Assembly: GCA_965243715.1 (NCBI GenBank)
Contig: CBDEVU010000009.1
Span: forward strand, 310,001 to 374,000
DNA: 64,000 nt
From: UBA11606 sp965243715
GTDB lineage: Bacteria; Actinomycetota; Acidimicrobiia; Acidimicrobiales; Aldehydirespiratoraceae
Direction: 5' to 3'
Made by a program: the position numbers and the translations under genes. Below, one piece after another: positions 1-7,352 of the stretch. Below the pieces are notes generated by a model. It saw nothing but the letters and a program-made list of their open reading frames with translations. It made no database searches and was not told where the DNA came from. Each line of letters starts with the position of its first letter. Within the stretch, counting starts at the first letter, position 1.

Positions 1-5
1 AGCTT

Positions 6-374
6 GTGAGTGACTTTTTGTCTCCCGAGTGGATTGCTGAAGCCCACACCATCCTCACCGCCTTGCCCGCCGCGGGGAAGGCGAATGTCACCGTGCAGTA
101 CGCGGTGAACGCTAGCCCCCACGGCAAGGTTTCCCTGCACACGGTGATTGCGGACGGCGCCATTACAGCGGTCGTCGCCGGTAGGGCGGTCAAACCCGAC
201 ATAACCGTTACTGTTAGCTACGACGACGCCCTTGGCTTAATCAACGGAACCGAGACCTCCGATGCGATCTTCATGCGCGGCGATCTCAAGGTGGAGGGCG
301 CTCACGCGGTTTGGTTGTTTGACCTTCGCGATCTGCGTGCCGCGGCACGAGAAGCGTTATCGACCGCGGCTTAG
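6..374 (+). CDS. SCP2-like sterol/lipid carrier domain protein
   Basis: This 122-residue protein is a single small domain with the look of the SCP2 sterol-carrier fold. It has the alternating strands of that family, a DITVTVSYDDAL segment, and the late 'MRGDLKVEGAHAVWLF' stretch that resembles the G-(D/K)-(L/I)-K-(V/I)-x-G end of SCP2 domains. The family binds hydrophobic ligands in a tunnel; a ligand cannot be named here. The start is a GTG five bases into the window, so a longer N-terminus outside the window cannot be excluded. The stop codon overlaps the stop of the convergent gene at 371-1210, so the two genes end tail to tail. Confidence 0.7.
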   Translation: MSDFLSPEWIAEAHTILTALPAAGKANVTVQYAVNASPHGKVSLHTVIADGAITAVVAGRAVKPDITVTVSYDDALGLINGTETSDAIFMRGDLKVEGAHAVWLFDLRDLRAAAREALSTAA

Positions 375-1210
375 CGTTGAGCTCGTTGGGCCTCGCGAAT
401 CGAGCGGTAACCAATGGTTATGATGCCCGCCCCTTTGAGCCGTTGACGTAACGAACGGTCGGTAAGCACCGCAAGGTCGTCGATACGGTCGGTGGCGTTT
501 GGGTCAACGGCGCGCAATTCCTCGGCCGCTTGAGCTGGGGCGAAGGCGACCTCGGTAACCCCCGGTGGGGCGGAGCTAATTGTGTGTTCAAGATGGGTGC
601 GGGCCCCGCCGCGAATCAACTGGAAGTGGTCGGGCATGAAAATGCCTTCGGCGGCGGCCAACTGACGAAAGGGAAAACCGGCCACCGTTTCGGCCGCGTC
701 GGATTCTAAGCGAAGGGGGAGTTGGGCCTCAAGGGCAATATCGAGCAAGGCGTCGAAGAACTCTGGGCGCTGTTGGAGGGCGAGCAGGTGGGTGGTGAGG
801 TGGGTGACGTCGATTCCCCAACTCTCCGCCCTCTCGAGTTGGGCTCGGCACTCGCGTCGGATCTCATCGAGGTCTCCGTGGTCCCACAGGTCGGCGGGCG
901 TGCGGGGAAAGCCCCCGTCGCCGTCAAGCAGGCTCGGCGCGTGGGTGAGTGGACCCCAGCGGAAGGCTTCGAGTTCGGCGTTGAGGGTGAGATGAATGCC
1001 GACGTCGGCGGGTGGGCCGTGGGTGAGGCGGTTTGTGCCGTGTCGGGCCCATGGACCGGGCATCATCAGCGTGGCGGTGGTGGCTTCGCCTTCGCGCAAG
1101 GCCGTGATACCGGCCGCTGTTGCGGCGTGGGTCGAGCCAATAAGGTCGGCGCTCAAGATCAACAGTCGCTGATCGGCGGCAAACCCGAGAGTTTCGACAA
1201 GTGAGGTCAC
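371..1210 (-). CDS. YdjC/ChbG-family carbohydrate deacetylase-like protein
   Basis: The 279-residue protein resembles the YdjC (ChbG) family of metal-dependent deacetylases acting on N-acetylated oligosaccharides. Visible family features are the early 'LSADLIGST' strand, 'DVGIHLTLN' near residue 72 with a likely metal-binding His, and 'THLTTHL' near residue 137, matching the H-x-x-x-H region. The usual first motif is Asp-Asp-Phe-Gly; only one Asp remains here and the second is Leu, so activity is uncertain. The start is GTG. It lies 9 bases after the nuclease lipoprotein gene on the same strand and may be cotranscribed with it. Function is inferred from the family only. Confidence 0.6.
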   Translation of the reverse strand: MTSLVETLGFAADQRLLILSADLIGSTHAATAAGITALREGEATTATLMMPGPWARHGTNRLTHGPPADVGIHLTLNAELEAFRWGPLTHAPSLLDGDGGFPRTPADLWDHGDLDEIRRECRAQLERAESWGIDVTHLTTHLLALQQRPEFFDALLDIALEAQLPLRLESDAAETVAGFPFRQLAAAEGIFMPDHFQLIRGGARTHLEHTISSAPPGVTEVAFAPAQAAEELRAVDPNATDRIDDLAVLTDRSLRQRLKGAGIITIGYRSIREAQRAQR

Positions 1211-1219
1211 AAATAAACG

Positions 1220-1786
1220 CTATTGCAGCGGGACGTCAGGTCCACCGCATACGCCCCATAACCCGACATTGTCGGCTCTGGCTTGGGCTTCGGCCGACGC
1301 AAAAAGGTCGCGGTAGTAGGAGTTCGGCTCGTAGTTGAGCGCGTCCGCGAAGCCTCGCTCGACGAGGTCGAGGTTCACGAACAATTGATCTGAGTAGCGC
1401 ACGACATAGGCCAGCAGACGGTCGTACTTATCGCGGGATTCAATGTCGCGGATGAGGGTTATGTCGCTACCAACGGGTAAGAGTTGGCTCAGGTACGCCG
1501 ATGATTCGGCCCCGTAACACTGGTCGGGACGGCTTTCGGACACGGATTCTGGGGTATCTATACCGAGCAGGCGCACCCGCTCGCGGTTGCCGTTGACATC
1601 GACAATTATGGTGTCGCCGTCGACCACTCGTTCGACGATGGCGTTCGGCCCCAACTCCTCCACAGCGCCATCGACTGTGGGGGTAGGGTTCTCGATCGTT
1701 GGACCTTCCGCCGCCGCGCCACAGCCGACGGCGAGCGCCAAGCCAGCAACGCCAAGCAGGCGCAGCAGAGGGTTCCCCTTGAGCAC
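1220..1786 (-). CDS. Thermonuclease-like (SNase) lipoprotein
   Basis: A signal peptide ends in the lipobox LAVGC (Cys at about residue 22), which predicts a lipoprotein on the outer face of the membrane. The rest, from about residue 48, is a staphylococcal-nuclease domain. 'IVERVVDGDTI' gives the calcium-binding Asp, 'RVRLLGIDTPES' the first catalytic Arg and the Glu, and 'YDRLLAYV' the second Arg. The domain ends in the usual 'NVGLWGVC'. Such enzymes cut single- and double-stranded DNA or RNA outside the cell; a nutritional or DNA-scavenging role is inference. The length of 188 residues is normal. The start is GTG, and the gene follows a 59-residue protein on the same strand after 11 bases. 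Confidence 0.88.
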   Translation of the reverse strand: MLKGNPLLRLLGVAGLALAVGCGAAAEGPTIENPTPTVDGAVEELGPNAIVERVVDGDTIIVDVNGNRERVRLLGIDTPESVSESRPDQCYGAESSAYLSQLLPVGSDITLIRDIESRDKYDRLLAYVVRYSDQLFVNLDLVERGFADALNYEPNSYYRDLFASAEAQARADNVGLWGVCGGPDVPLQ

Positions 1787-1797
1787 AGCTAGCGACC

Positions 1798-1977
1798 TTA
1801 GGCCGCTTCAGAGATCGGCTTTTGGGTTTTGGTTGCGGTTTCGGGTTCGTGGTCTTGGGCAATGGCCCGAATGATGGCCCGAGCTTTACGAACGCCTTGG
1901 AGGCCCTGCTCACGCGTGGAGCGATCGAGGCGCCATGCAGGGCGGGAATCGATGAGGAGGAACTGCTGTTTGGACAT
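1798..1977 (-). CDS. Small basic protein of unknown function (59 aa)
   Basis: The reading frame runs from ATG at 1977 to TAA at 1798 and encodes 59 residues beginning MSKQQFLLIDSRPAWRLD. The sequence GAATAGAGGT directly before the ATG provides a Shine-Dalgarno-like AGAGG. The middle part (residues 18-41) is rich in Arg and predicted helical, and the tail is Thr/Lys/Glu rich. I recognise no family. It is on the same strand as the nuclease lipoprotein and ends 11 bases before its start, so they probably share a transcript. The overlapping plus-strand frames have no comparable start signal. Confidence 0.55.
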   Translation of the reverse strand: MSKQQFLLIDSRPAWRLDRSTREQGLQGVRKARAIIRAIAQDHEPETATKTQKPISEAA

Positions 1978-2074
1978 ACCTCTATTCTGCCCATGGGGTG
2001 TGACAGTCTCGCCTCATGTCGTTCACGGTGGTCGACATCGACGAGGATTTGCGCCCTATGGGTCGGCAGCAGAT

Positions 2075-2863
2075 CTACGACTGAAGGGTTGCTTGGAGTT
2101 TCTGCATGCCTGACAGCCAACGCTCGCGATCACCAGCCCGACGCATTTCGTAGGTCGCGACCATGGGGTGCGGCAAAATGAGGAAGTCGTTGTTGGCGAG
2201 ACCGACTGCGACGCAATCGGCGACTTCCTCCGGTTCGATCATCCCCATGGCTTTGACTACTTCGATGGCCAACATATCGTCCCCCTCGGTCATCGGGGTG
2301 CGCACCCCTTGCGGGCACAAGCACGACACCCCTACCCCTTGTTCGCCGTAGGTGATCTTGATCCACTCCGCCAGCGCGACGCAGGCGTGCTTGGTGACCG
2401 CGTAGGGCGCGGTGCCGAGGTTGGTGATAAGCCCCGCGGCCGAAGCGGTCAACAGCAGGTGTCCGCCGCCTCGTTTGATCCAGCGAGGAACCAGTAAACG
2501 AGCGGCCATGACATGGGCCATGACATTGACATTCCAGTTGAAGTTCCAGACGTCGTTGTCGAGTTCGAGGCCACCGTTGGCGCTGACCCCAGCATTCCCG
2601 CACCAGAGGTCGATCGGTCCGCTCTCGGCTTCGATCCGATCGATGACCTCGGTGAGGGCCACCTCGTCGCTGACATCTACCATTTCGCTGCTATGTCCAT
2701 GAATCGCGCCGCCGATTTCGTGGGCGACCTCCGCCGCGCCGTCGCCGTTCATGTCGACCACGACAACGTGGGCGGCGCCATCGGCGGCAAACCGCTGGGC
2801 CATGGCCCGACCGATCCCACTCGCTCCACCGGTGACCACCACGACTGATTCTGTAACGTCCAT
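2075..2863 (-). CDS. Short-chain dehydrogenase/reductase (SDR)
   Basis: A classical SDR of 262 residues. 'VVVVTGGASGIGRAMA' near the N-terminus is the TGxxxGxG nucleotide-binding motif, 'CGNAGVS' corresponds to NNAG, and 'LLTASAAGLITNLGTAPYAVTKHA' holds the catalytic Ser, Tyr and Lys (here given in full only to place Ser, YxxxK). Asp in 'VVVDMNG' after the second strand suggests NAD rather than NADP preference. The substrate is unknown. The start was placed at ATG 2863 (MDVTES) because the motif then falls at the usual distance from the N-terminus; a longer reading exists to 2890. The gene stands divergent to the small gene at 2909. Confidence 0.85.
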   Translation of the reverse strand: MDVTESVVVVTGGASGIGRAMAQRFAADGAAHVVVVDMNGDGAAEVAHEIGGAIHGHSSEMVDVSDEVALTEVIDRIEAESGPIDLWCGNAGVSANGGLELDNDVWNFNWNVNVMAHVMAARLLVPRWIKRGGGHLLLTASAAGLITNLGTAPYAVTKHACVALAEWIKITYGEQGVGVSCLCPQGVRTPMTEGDDMLAIEVVKAMGMIEPEEVADCVAVGLANNDFLILPHPMVATYEMRRAGDRERWLSGMQKLQATLQS

Positions 2864-2908
2864 GCCGCGACTGTAGGTCGTAGGGCTCACTTGGGCTAAG
2901 CTATTCCT

Positions 2909-3082
2909 ATGACGGAAACCACCGAAGCCGCTCTCGTGGCTCAGGCCATTGAGTTGATTGATCGTGGCCTGAGCGATCTGAAAAATCGGGAACTGATGTC
3001 CAGCGGCGAGGTCTCTGACCTTCTGCTCGATCTGCGGATGTTGTTGACGTTTTATGCCGCCGAAACAACACCCGTGAGCTAG
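2909..3082 (+). CDS. Small acidic helical protein of unknown function (57 aa)
   Basis: ATG at 2909 to TAG at 3082 encodes 57 residues starting MTETTEAALVAQAIELID. It has a regular heptad-like pattern of Leu/Ile, ends in 'LLLDLRMLLTFYAAE', and carries no Cys or membrane segment. No family is recognised. It is the only plus-strand gene within the long minus-strand block, lies divergent to the SDR gene and overlaps the stop of the PAP2 gene by four bases. The strong amphipathic pattern and the absence of a minus-strand gene here support coding; there is no clear ribosome-binding site. Confidence 0.5.
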   Translation: MTETTEAALVAQAIELIDRGLSDLKNRELMSSGEVSDLLLDLRMLLTFYAAETTPVS

Positions 3083-3618
3083 CCCAGTATTCGGCGAGCG
3101 ACGGCGCCGAGCGCCACGCCCGCCACCAGACCGCCCACAACGTCAGATCCGTGGTGGATCCGCACGTGGATTCGACTGCCGGCGACGACCCCGCCTAGGG
3201 CGTACCAGATCGGTGCCCCGCCGTGGCGTGACAACATGGCGGCCGCCACCATTGCGGCGGAAGCATGGCCGGACGGAAAGCTGCTGGTTCTTGGCTGGCG
3301 CAACTTCATAGGTCGGGGGGTGGCTCGGGTTGGTCGGGTGCGCTTGAATATCGATTTCACAGGGCCGTTGATGAGGGCCGATTCAACGCCGAGGGCGACG
3401 CTTAGGGTGAGCGCGATCCTCGGGTCGTTCTTCACGATGGCCTGGGCGACGCCGAGGGTGTGCCACAGCAGCGAAAAGTCAGCCGCTTCGGAGGCTGAGT
3501 AGAAGATGCGGTCAAGGGCAGGGTTACCGCGGCCCGCTTCCCAGGCTTTATCAATGCACTCGTCGATTCGATCGACCGCGGACAGAAAGATCGACGTTTC
3601 TTCGTGCTCGGCGTCCAT
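3079..3618 (-). CDS. PAP2-superfamily phosphatase, membrane protein
   Basis: This 179-residue protein carries the three phosphatase motifs of the PAP2 (type 2 phosphatidic acid phosphatase) superfamily. They are a Lys/Arg-Pro region 'KRTRPTRATPRP' at about 95-106, 'FPSGHASA' near 119, and 'SRIHVRIHHGSDV' near 155, with the Arg, His and Asp of the vanadium-haloperoxidase-like site. Hydrophobic segments flank the motifs. The family removes phosphate from lipid phosphates such as phosphatidate, polyprenyl or decaprenyl phosphates; the substrate here is unknown. The next gene on the strand is an isoprenoid-reductase-like flavoprotein, which makes a polyprenyl-phosphate substrate a reasonable guess. 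The start is ATG. Confidence 0.85.
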   Translation of the reverse strand: MDAEHEETSIFLSAVDRIDECIDKAWEAGRGNPALDRIFYSASEAADFSLLWHTLGVAQAIVKNDPRIALTLSVALGVESALINGPVKSIFKRTRPTRATPRPMKLRQPRTSSFPSGHASAAMVAAAMLSRHGGAPIWYALGGVVAGSRIHVRIHHGSDVVGGLVAGVALGAVARRILG

Positions 3619-3638
3619 GGCCGACAGGCTAGGCGACG

Positions 3639-4853
3639 TTACCGGTAGGTGGCTTGGCCGGTGAACATTTCACGGTGCCAGCGACGAGGGGTGGCGATCA
3701 TCGCCCGTGGATAGTCCTCGAACATCCAGCGGGCAAAGTTCCGCCGGGTCCACGCGGTGGCTCCGGTGGCTCTGAGAGCGCCATCGGCAAAAGTCGAGCG
3801 GGCGAAGAGGGGAATCAGCAAGCGAGCCAGGCGATCGTCGGCCACCAACTCCGCCCGAACGTGGCGCTCGTAACGAAAAAGGGCGTCGGACAGGTTGGCG
3901 GTGTTGAGCAGAGACTCCGCGGCGAGTCGACCGGTGAGGATTGCTTGGCCTATTCCCTCACCTGTCAGGGGATCGGTCACCGCCGCGGCATCGCCGACGA
4001 ACATAGTCGAGGGGCCGGTAAGGGCAACCCGTCCAACCCGCGCTGGGAGCGGCCACGCCTTGTGGGGGGCTTCTGGAACGGCGTCAGGGCCGAGAAGGTC
4101 GCGAACATGGGGCCGAGACAACAGATCTGGCCAGAGGTTTTTCATGGCGCCGATTTGGTGGGATCTGCCGCGGTGTATGCCGAAGCCGACGTTGGCTCGG
4201 TCGCCCGCTAGCGGGAAGGACCATGCGTAGCCTGGTAAGAGGTCGCGCTCAAACCACAGCACTAGTTCGGTGGCGGCGCGGGGGCTGACGTTGCGGAAGT
4301 ACTGGCGGAACGCATGCGACTCCCCGCGGTAGCCCACCGGAGCGAGGTCGAGCGACTTACGCACCCGTGACCACATGCCGTCGGCCGCTATGATGGCCGT
4401 TGTTTCGTGAGTGCCGTGGGAACCAAACGACAGCGTGGTGTCGATTATATCGGTGAACGCCATGCCCTCATGGATAATGGCCCCCGCCTCGCGGGCTACC
4501 GCGACTAGGGCTGCATCGAGGTCTTGGCGGCGAGCCACGGCGGCGTGGTGGCCGACTCCCTCCGGCAGCGGGTAACGGCGCTCGATACCGCGCGGTGAAC
4601 GAATCACTACCTCGTTGACGGGTTGCCATGAGCACACGGTACCGGGATCAAAGCCGAGGTTTTCGAGCTCTCGCAGAGCCAAGGTGGTGAGCCCGTCGCC
4701 GCAGCATTTATCGCGCGGGAACGTAGCCCGGTCGAACACGTGAACCTCGCGTCCGGCGCGGGCGAGGATGGTTGCTGCCGCGGTACCCGCGGGCCCGGCG
4801 CCGATTATGGCGATCTCGCTCGATTCAGCGACGGGTCGAGCGGGTCCGAGCAC
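3639..4853 (-). CDS. Geranylgeranyl reductase-family FAD oxidoreductase (MenJ-like)
   Basis: A 404-residue flavoprotein of the geranylgeranyl reductase family. 'IAIIGAGPAGTAAATILARAG' near the start (FAD Rossmann motif) is followed by 'FPRDKCCGDGLT', the family's PxxKxCGxG signature. 'FVGDAAAVTDPLTGEGIGQA' near 285 is the second FAD-binding GD motif. In actinobacteria the best-known member, MenJ, reduces one isoprene unit of menaquinone; other members saturate polyprenyl lipids. Which applies is not visible here. The start is GTG, 12 bases downstream of the VanW gene's stop, so the two are likely cotranscribed. The PAP2 phosphatase follows after 20 bases. Confidence 0.82.
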   Translation of the reverse strand: MLGPARPVAESSEIAIIGAGPAGTAAATILARAGREVHVFDRATFPRDKCCGDGLTTLALRELENLGFDPGTVCSWQPVNEVVIRSPRGIERRYPLPEGVGHHAAVARRQDLDAALVAVAREAGAIIHEGMAFTDIIDTTLSFGSHGTHETTAIIAADGMWSRVRKSLDLAPVGYRGESHAFRQYFRNVSPRAATELVLWFERDLLPGYAWSFPLAGDRANVGFGIHRGRSHQIGAMKNLWPDLLSRPHVRDLLGPDAVPEAPHKAWPLPARVGRVALTGPSTMFVGDAAAVTDPLTGEGIGQAILTGRLAAESLLNTANLSDALFRYERHVRAELVADDRLARLLIPLFARSTFADGALRATGATAWTRRNFARWMFEDYPRAMIATPRRWHREMFTGQATYR

Positions 4854-4865
4854 CAGTTGACCTTA

Positions 4866-6647
4866 CTAATCGGTGGTTTTTTGAGCGGTTATTGTGGTTG
4901 TTGTGGTTGTGGTGGTTGTTGTGGTTGGTGCGACCGTGGTGGTTGTTGGAGCGGTTGTTGTGGTTGTGGTGGTGGTAGTTGGTGCGGCGGCGGTTGGTGC
5001 GACCGTGGTGGTTGTCGTGGCGGGTCGGGTGGAACTGCCGTTGCACGCTATGCCCTCGGGACGGTAACGAGCGGTTACCGTGTCGATCTCGACTCGGCCA
5101 TCGACCCACGTGCGGGTTCGCTCCGTTTTGACCCGAGTGCATGATACTCCCTCGGTCCATCTACTCTGCCCAGTCTGGGCCCCTTCGACCCACTTGGTTG
5201 AGAACAACCGAACCGTGATGGAGTCCTTGGTGGTCGTTGGCCACAACAAAATACCGTAAGGCGTGTTGTTGACGATCTGGAGGTCGGGAAACGGGTGCGA
5301 GACAGTTGCTTCTCGTCCGTAGGGGTAGCGCTTGATGTAGATCGAGTGGCTTTGGTACTCGCCGAACTCCAACCCGGCGAAGAAGGCGGCGTTGAATAGG
5401 GTCGTGGCGTACTGGCTGATGCCGCCGCCAACCGAATTCTGGAACGTGCCGTTAGCGATCACGCCCGCTGCAACGAACCCCTTGGCCCGCGTGCGCACGC
5501 CGACATAATCATTGACGGAGAACGTCTCGCCCGGTTCGATGAGGGCGCCGCGGGTGAGTTCGCTGATGCGATCGATATTGGTGACGCGCGACTGGCCCGG
5601 CTTGAAGTTGGTCGTGAACTCGCCGATGACCTCTTTGATCCCCAACGACTCCGCCCAAGCGACGCCGCGAGCATCGGGATCTTCGACCGGGACAAGGTCG
5701 ACAGAATCTTCGTTCGCGAGGAGGGCCGCCATGATTCGATCGGGGGTGTCGGGGCCGCAGCAAACGGATCCCGCCACCCCGCTCGTAATCTGGACTTGGC
5801 CGGAGTTATCGACGCTGAACTCGGCTTCCTCTGCGTTGCCGCCCAATCCCCACGACAACGACTCGATGTTTGCCAGTGAGCTAGCGTGGTTGATGGATAT
5901 CAGGGGATTGTCGCGTGTGCCCTCGAAGACAATCCAGGAACGAACGGTGGGTTCGTCGATGTGGTGCGTCGTGGTGGCCCCCGCCAGGTTCACGTCCAAG
6001 CCGCCTGCGGTGAGTTCGGTGGCTTGCTCGATGATAGCTTCTGCTCCGCGGGCGACCGGACGAGAGCCCGAGACCGGCACCTCGATGATCGCCGTTTCGT
6101 TAGTTCGCGGCATCGCCGCTTCGAGCACGAGCCGCTCGAGTTCGTCGATGTCGACGACAGGTACGTCGGCCGGGTTGATCTCGACGAACTCGCCGTTGAC
6201 GAGTTCGATGACGGGCTGACCGAAGTCGAGGCCGAAGATAGCGTCGTTGCCCACGCCAAAGAACGAGGCGAGCCGGTCCTGATCGATGGCGTAAGTAATG
6301 TCGATCGAGGTTGTAATGAACAACGACCGAGCCCAGTCGAACGGCCGCGTCAGAGACGAGCCGCGGTGGCGGGCCTGGCTGAGAGCCGTGTCGAGGTTGG
6401 CGGTAAGGCCGAGTTCGGCGGCGGAGCGGGTGATGCTCGTACCCGCCCAATGCAACTCGATGGGGCGGTCGGTCAGTGCCGCGGCCTCGAGTCGGGTCCG
6501 AGCGTCATCTTGGGATAAACCCCCGATGGAGACTCCCGCGACCGAAACGCGGTGCGAGATGTCGTCGCCAAACAACTTGTCGTCAACGAGCCATCCGACG
6601 AAAAAGATTACGACGACCGCTGGAAGCAAGGCCAGCCACTTTTTCAT
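4866..6647 (-). CDS. VanW-family cell-envelope protein with poly-Thr tail
   Basis: The 593-residue protein begins with a short cytoplasmic end and one membrane segment (about residues 4-21), so most of it is outside the membrane. Residues about 35-300 look like repeated YoaR/PG-binding-4 type domains ('VAGVSIGGLSQDDARTRL', 'LAGVTT'-like turns). Residues about 335-470 are the VanW domain, including 'FKPGQSRVTNIDRIS', 'PGETFSVNDYVG' and 'GGGISQYATTLFNAAF'. The last 53 residues are a Thr/Ala/Pro tail. VanW proteins occur with glycopeptide resistance genes but their biochemical role is unknown; a peptidoglycan-associated role is inferred. The start is ATG. The low-complexity tail may be a cell-wall spacer. 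Confidence 0.85.
   Translation of the reverse strand: MKKWLALLPAVVVIFFVGWLVDDKLFGDDISHRVSVAGVSIGGLSQDDARTRLEAAALTDRPIELHWAGTSITRSAAELGLTANLDTALSQARHRGSSLTRPFDWARSLFITTSIDITYAIDQDRLASFFGVGNDAIFGLDFGQPVIELVNGEFVEINPADVPVVDIDELERLVLEAAMPRTNETAIIEVPVSGSRPVARGAEAIIEQATELTAGGLDVNLAGATTTHHIDEPTVRSWIVFEGTRDNPLISINHASSLANIESLSWGLGGNAEEAEFSVDNSGQVQITSGVAGSVCCGPDTPDRIMAALLANEDSVDLVPVEDPDARGVAWAESLGIKEVIGEFTTNFKPGQSRVTNIDRISELTRGALIEPGETFSVNDYVGVRTRAKGFVAAGVIANGTFQNSVGGGISQYATTLFNAAFFAGLEFGEYQSHSIYIKRYPYGREATVSHPFPDLQIVNNTPYGILLWPTTTKDSITVRLFSTKWVEGAQTGQSRWTEGVSCTRVKTERTRTWVDGRVEIDTVTARYRPEGIACNGSSTRPATTTTTVAPTAAAPTTTTTTTTTAPTTTTVAPTTTTTTTTTTTITAQKTTD
4869..5027 (-). repeat. Thr-codon microsatellite in the VanW gene
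   Basis: The 3' end of the VanW gene is a run of near-identical ACC/ACA/ACG-type codons broken by Ala-Pro and Val-Ala-Pro units. On the plus strand it appears as repeated gttgtggttgtggtggtt. The reading frame stays open throughout. Such tracts are prone to replication slippage and to assembly error, so the exact tail length should not be trusted from one assembly. Confidence 0.85.
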
Positions 6648-6675
6648 AGTAGCTAATTCTAGCTGGGCCGTCTCC

Positions 6676-7341
6676 CTAGAATAGCTTCAGGTGGGGTGAC
6701 TCGATGCCGCGCAGTTCATCGTAGTTTACTTCAACCCAGTCGATGCCCCGGTCTGAGGCGAGGACCTTCGCCTGAGGTTTGATCTCCTGTGCCACAAAGA
6801 TGCCGCGTACCGGACGCAGCACGGGATCTCGATTTAGGAACTCTAGGTAGCGGGTGAGTTGTTCGACGCCGTCGATTTCGCCGCGGCGCTTGATCTCAAC
6901 AGCCACCGCCTTACCCTCGACATCGCGACACATCAGATCGACTGGCCCGATATCGGTCGGAAACTCGCGTCGTGTCAACCGGAGTCCCTCGGCGATTGCG
7001 GTGGGGTCATCGGCTAGGAGCTTCTGTAGATGAGCTTCCACGCCGTCTTTTTGGAGGCCCGGATCGATGCCCAGGTCATGGGACTCATCGGAGAATAGCT
7101 CCTCGAACGTGATCGTCAGAACCTCTCCCTTGGGACTGGTGACAGTCCAGATCCCCGCTTCGGGATCCTCGATGACGCGGTTCGGGGCGTTCATCCAGTT
7201 GAGCGGTTTGTAGGCGCCGCCGTCGGCGTGGATGGCGACGCAACCATCGGCTTTCACCATGACGAGGCGGACCGCGGAGGGGAGATGAGCCCGGAGTCGG
7301 CCGTCGTAATCGACGGTGCAGCGGGCAACAACGAGACGCAT
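6676..7341 (-). CDS. nucS: Endonuclease NucS (EndoMS mismatch-repair nuclease)
   Basis: At 221 residues this matches the actinobacterial NucS/EndoMS family, which cuts both strands at mismatches and replaces MutS-MutL repair in actinobacteria and archaea. The N-terminal half ('RLVVARCTVDYDGRLRAHLP', 'KPLNWMNAP') is the DNA-binding domain. The C-terminal half is the RecB-like nuclease with 'GPVDLMCRD' (Asp), 'AVAVEIKRRG' (E-x-K) and 'GVEQLTRYLEFL'. The protein ends SPHLKLF, a short hydrophobic end like the beta-clamp-binding tails reported for this family; that binding is inference here. It starts at ATG and lies between the VanW gene and the ABC1-kinase gene. Confidence 0.95.
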   Translation of the reverse strand: MRLVVARCTVDYDGRLRAHLPSAVRLVMVKADGCVAIHADGGAYKPLNWMNAPNRVIEDPEAGIWTVTSPKGEVLTITFEELFSDESHDLGIDPGLQKDGVEAHLQKLLADDPTAIAEGLRLTRREFPTDIGPVDLMCRDVEGKAVAVEIKRRGEIDGVEQLTRYLEFLNRDPVLRPVRGIFVAQEIKPQAKVLASDRGIDWVEVNYDELRGIESPHLKLF

Positions 7342-7352
7342 AGATGTCGACT

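Noticed and set aside
2016..2084. 22-codon plus-strand frame (MSFTVVDIDEDLRPMG...) between the 59-aa gene and the SDR gene
   Set aside because: Too short to judge, no ribosome-binding site, and it runs into the SDR gene; not annotated.
4869..5027. Repeat tract considered as a CRISPR-like array
   Set aside because: Units are three-base Thr codons without spacers, inside an open coding frame; it is a microsatellite.
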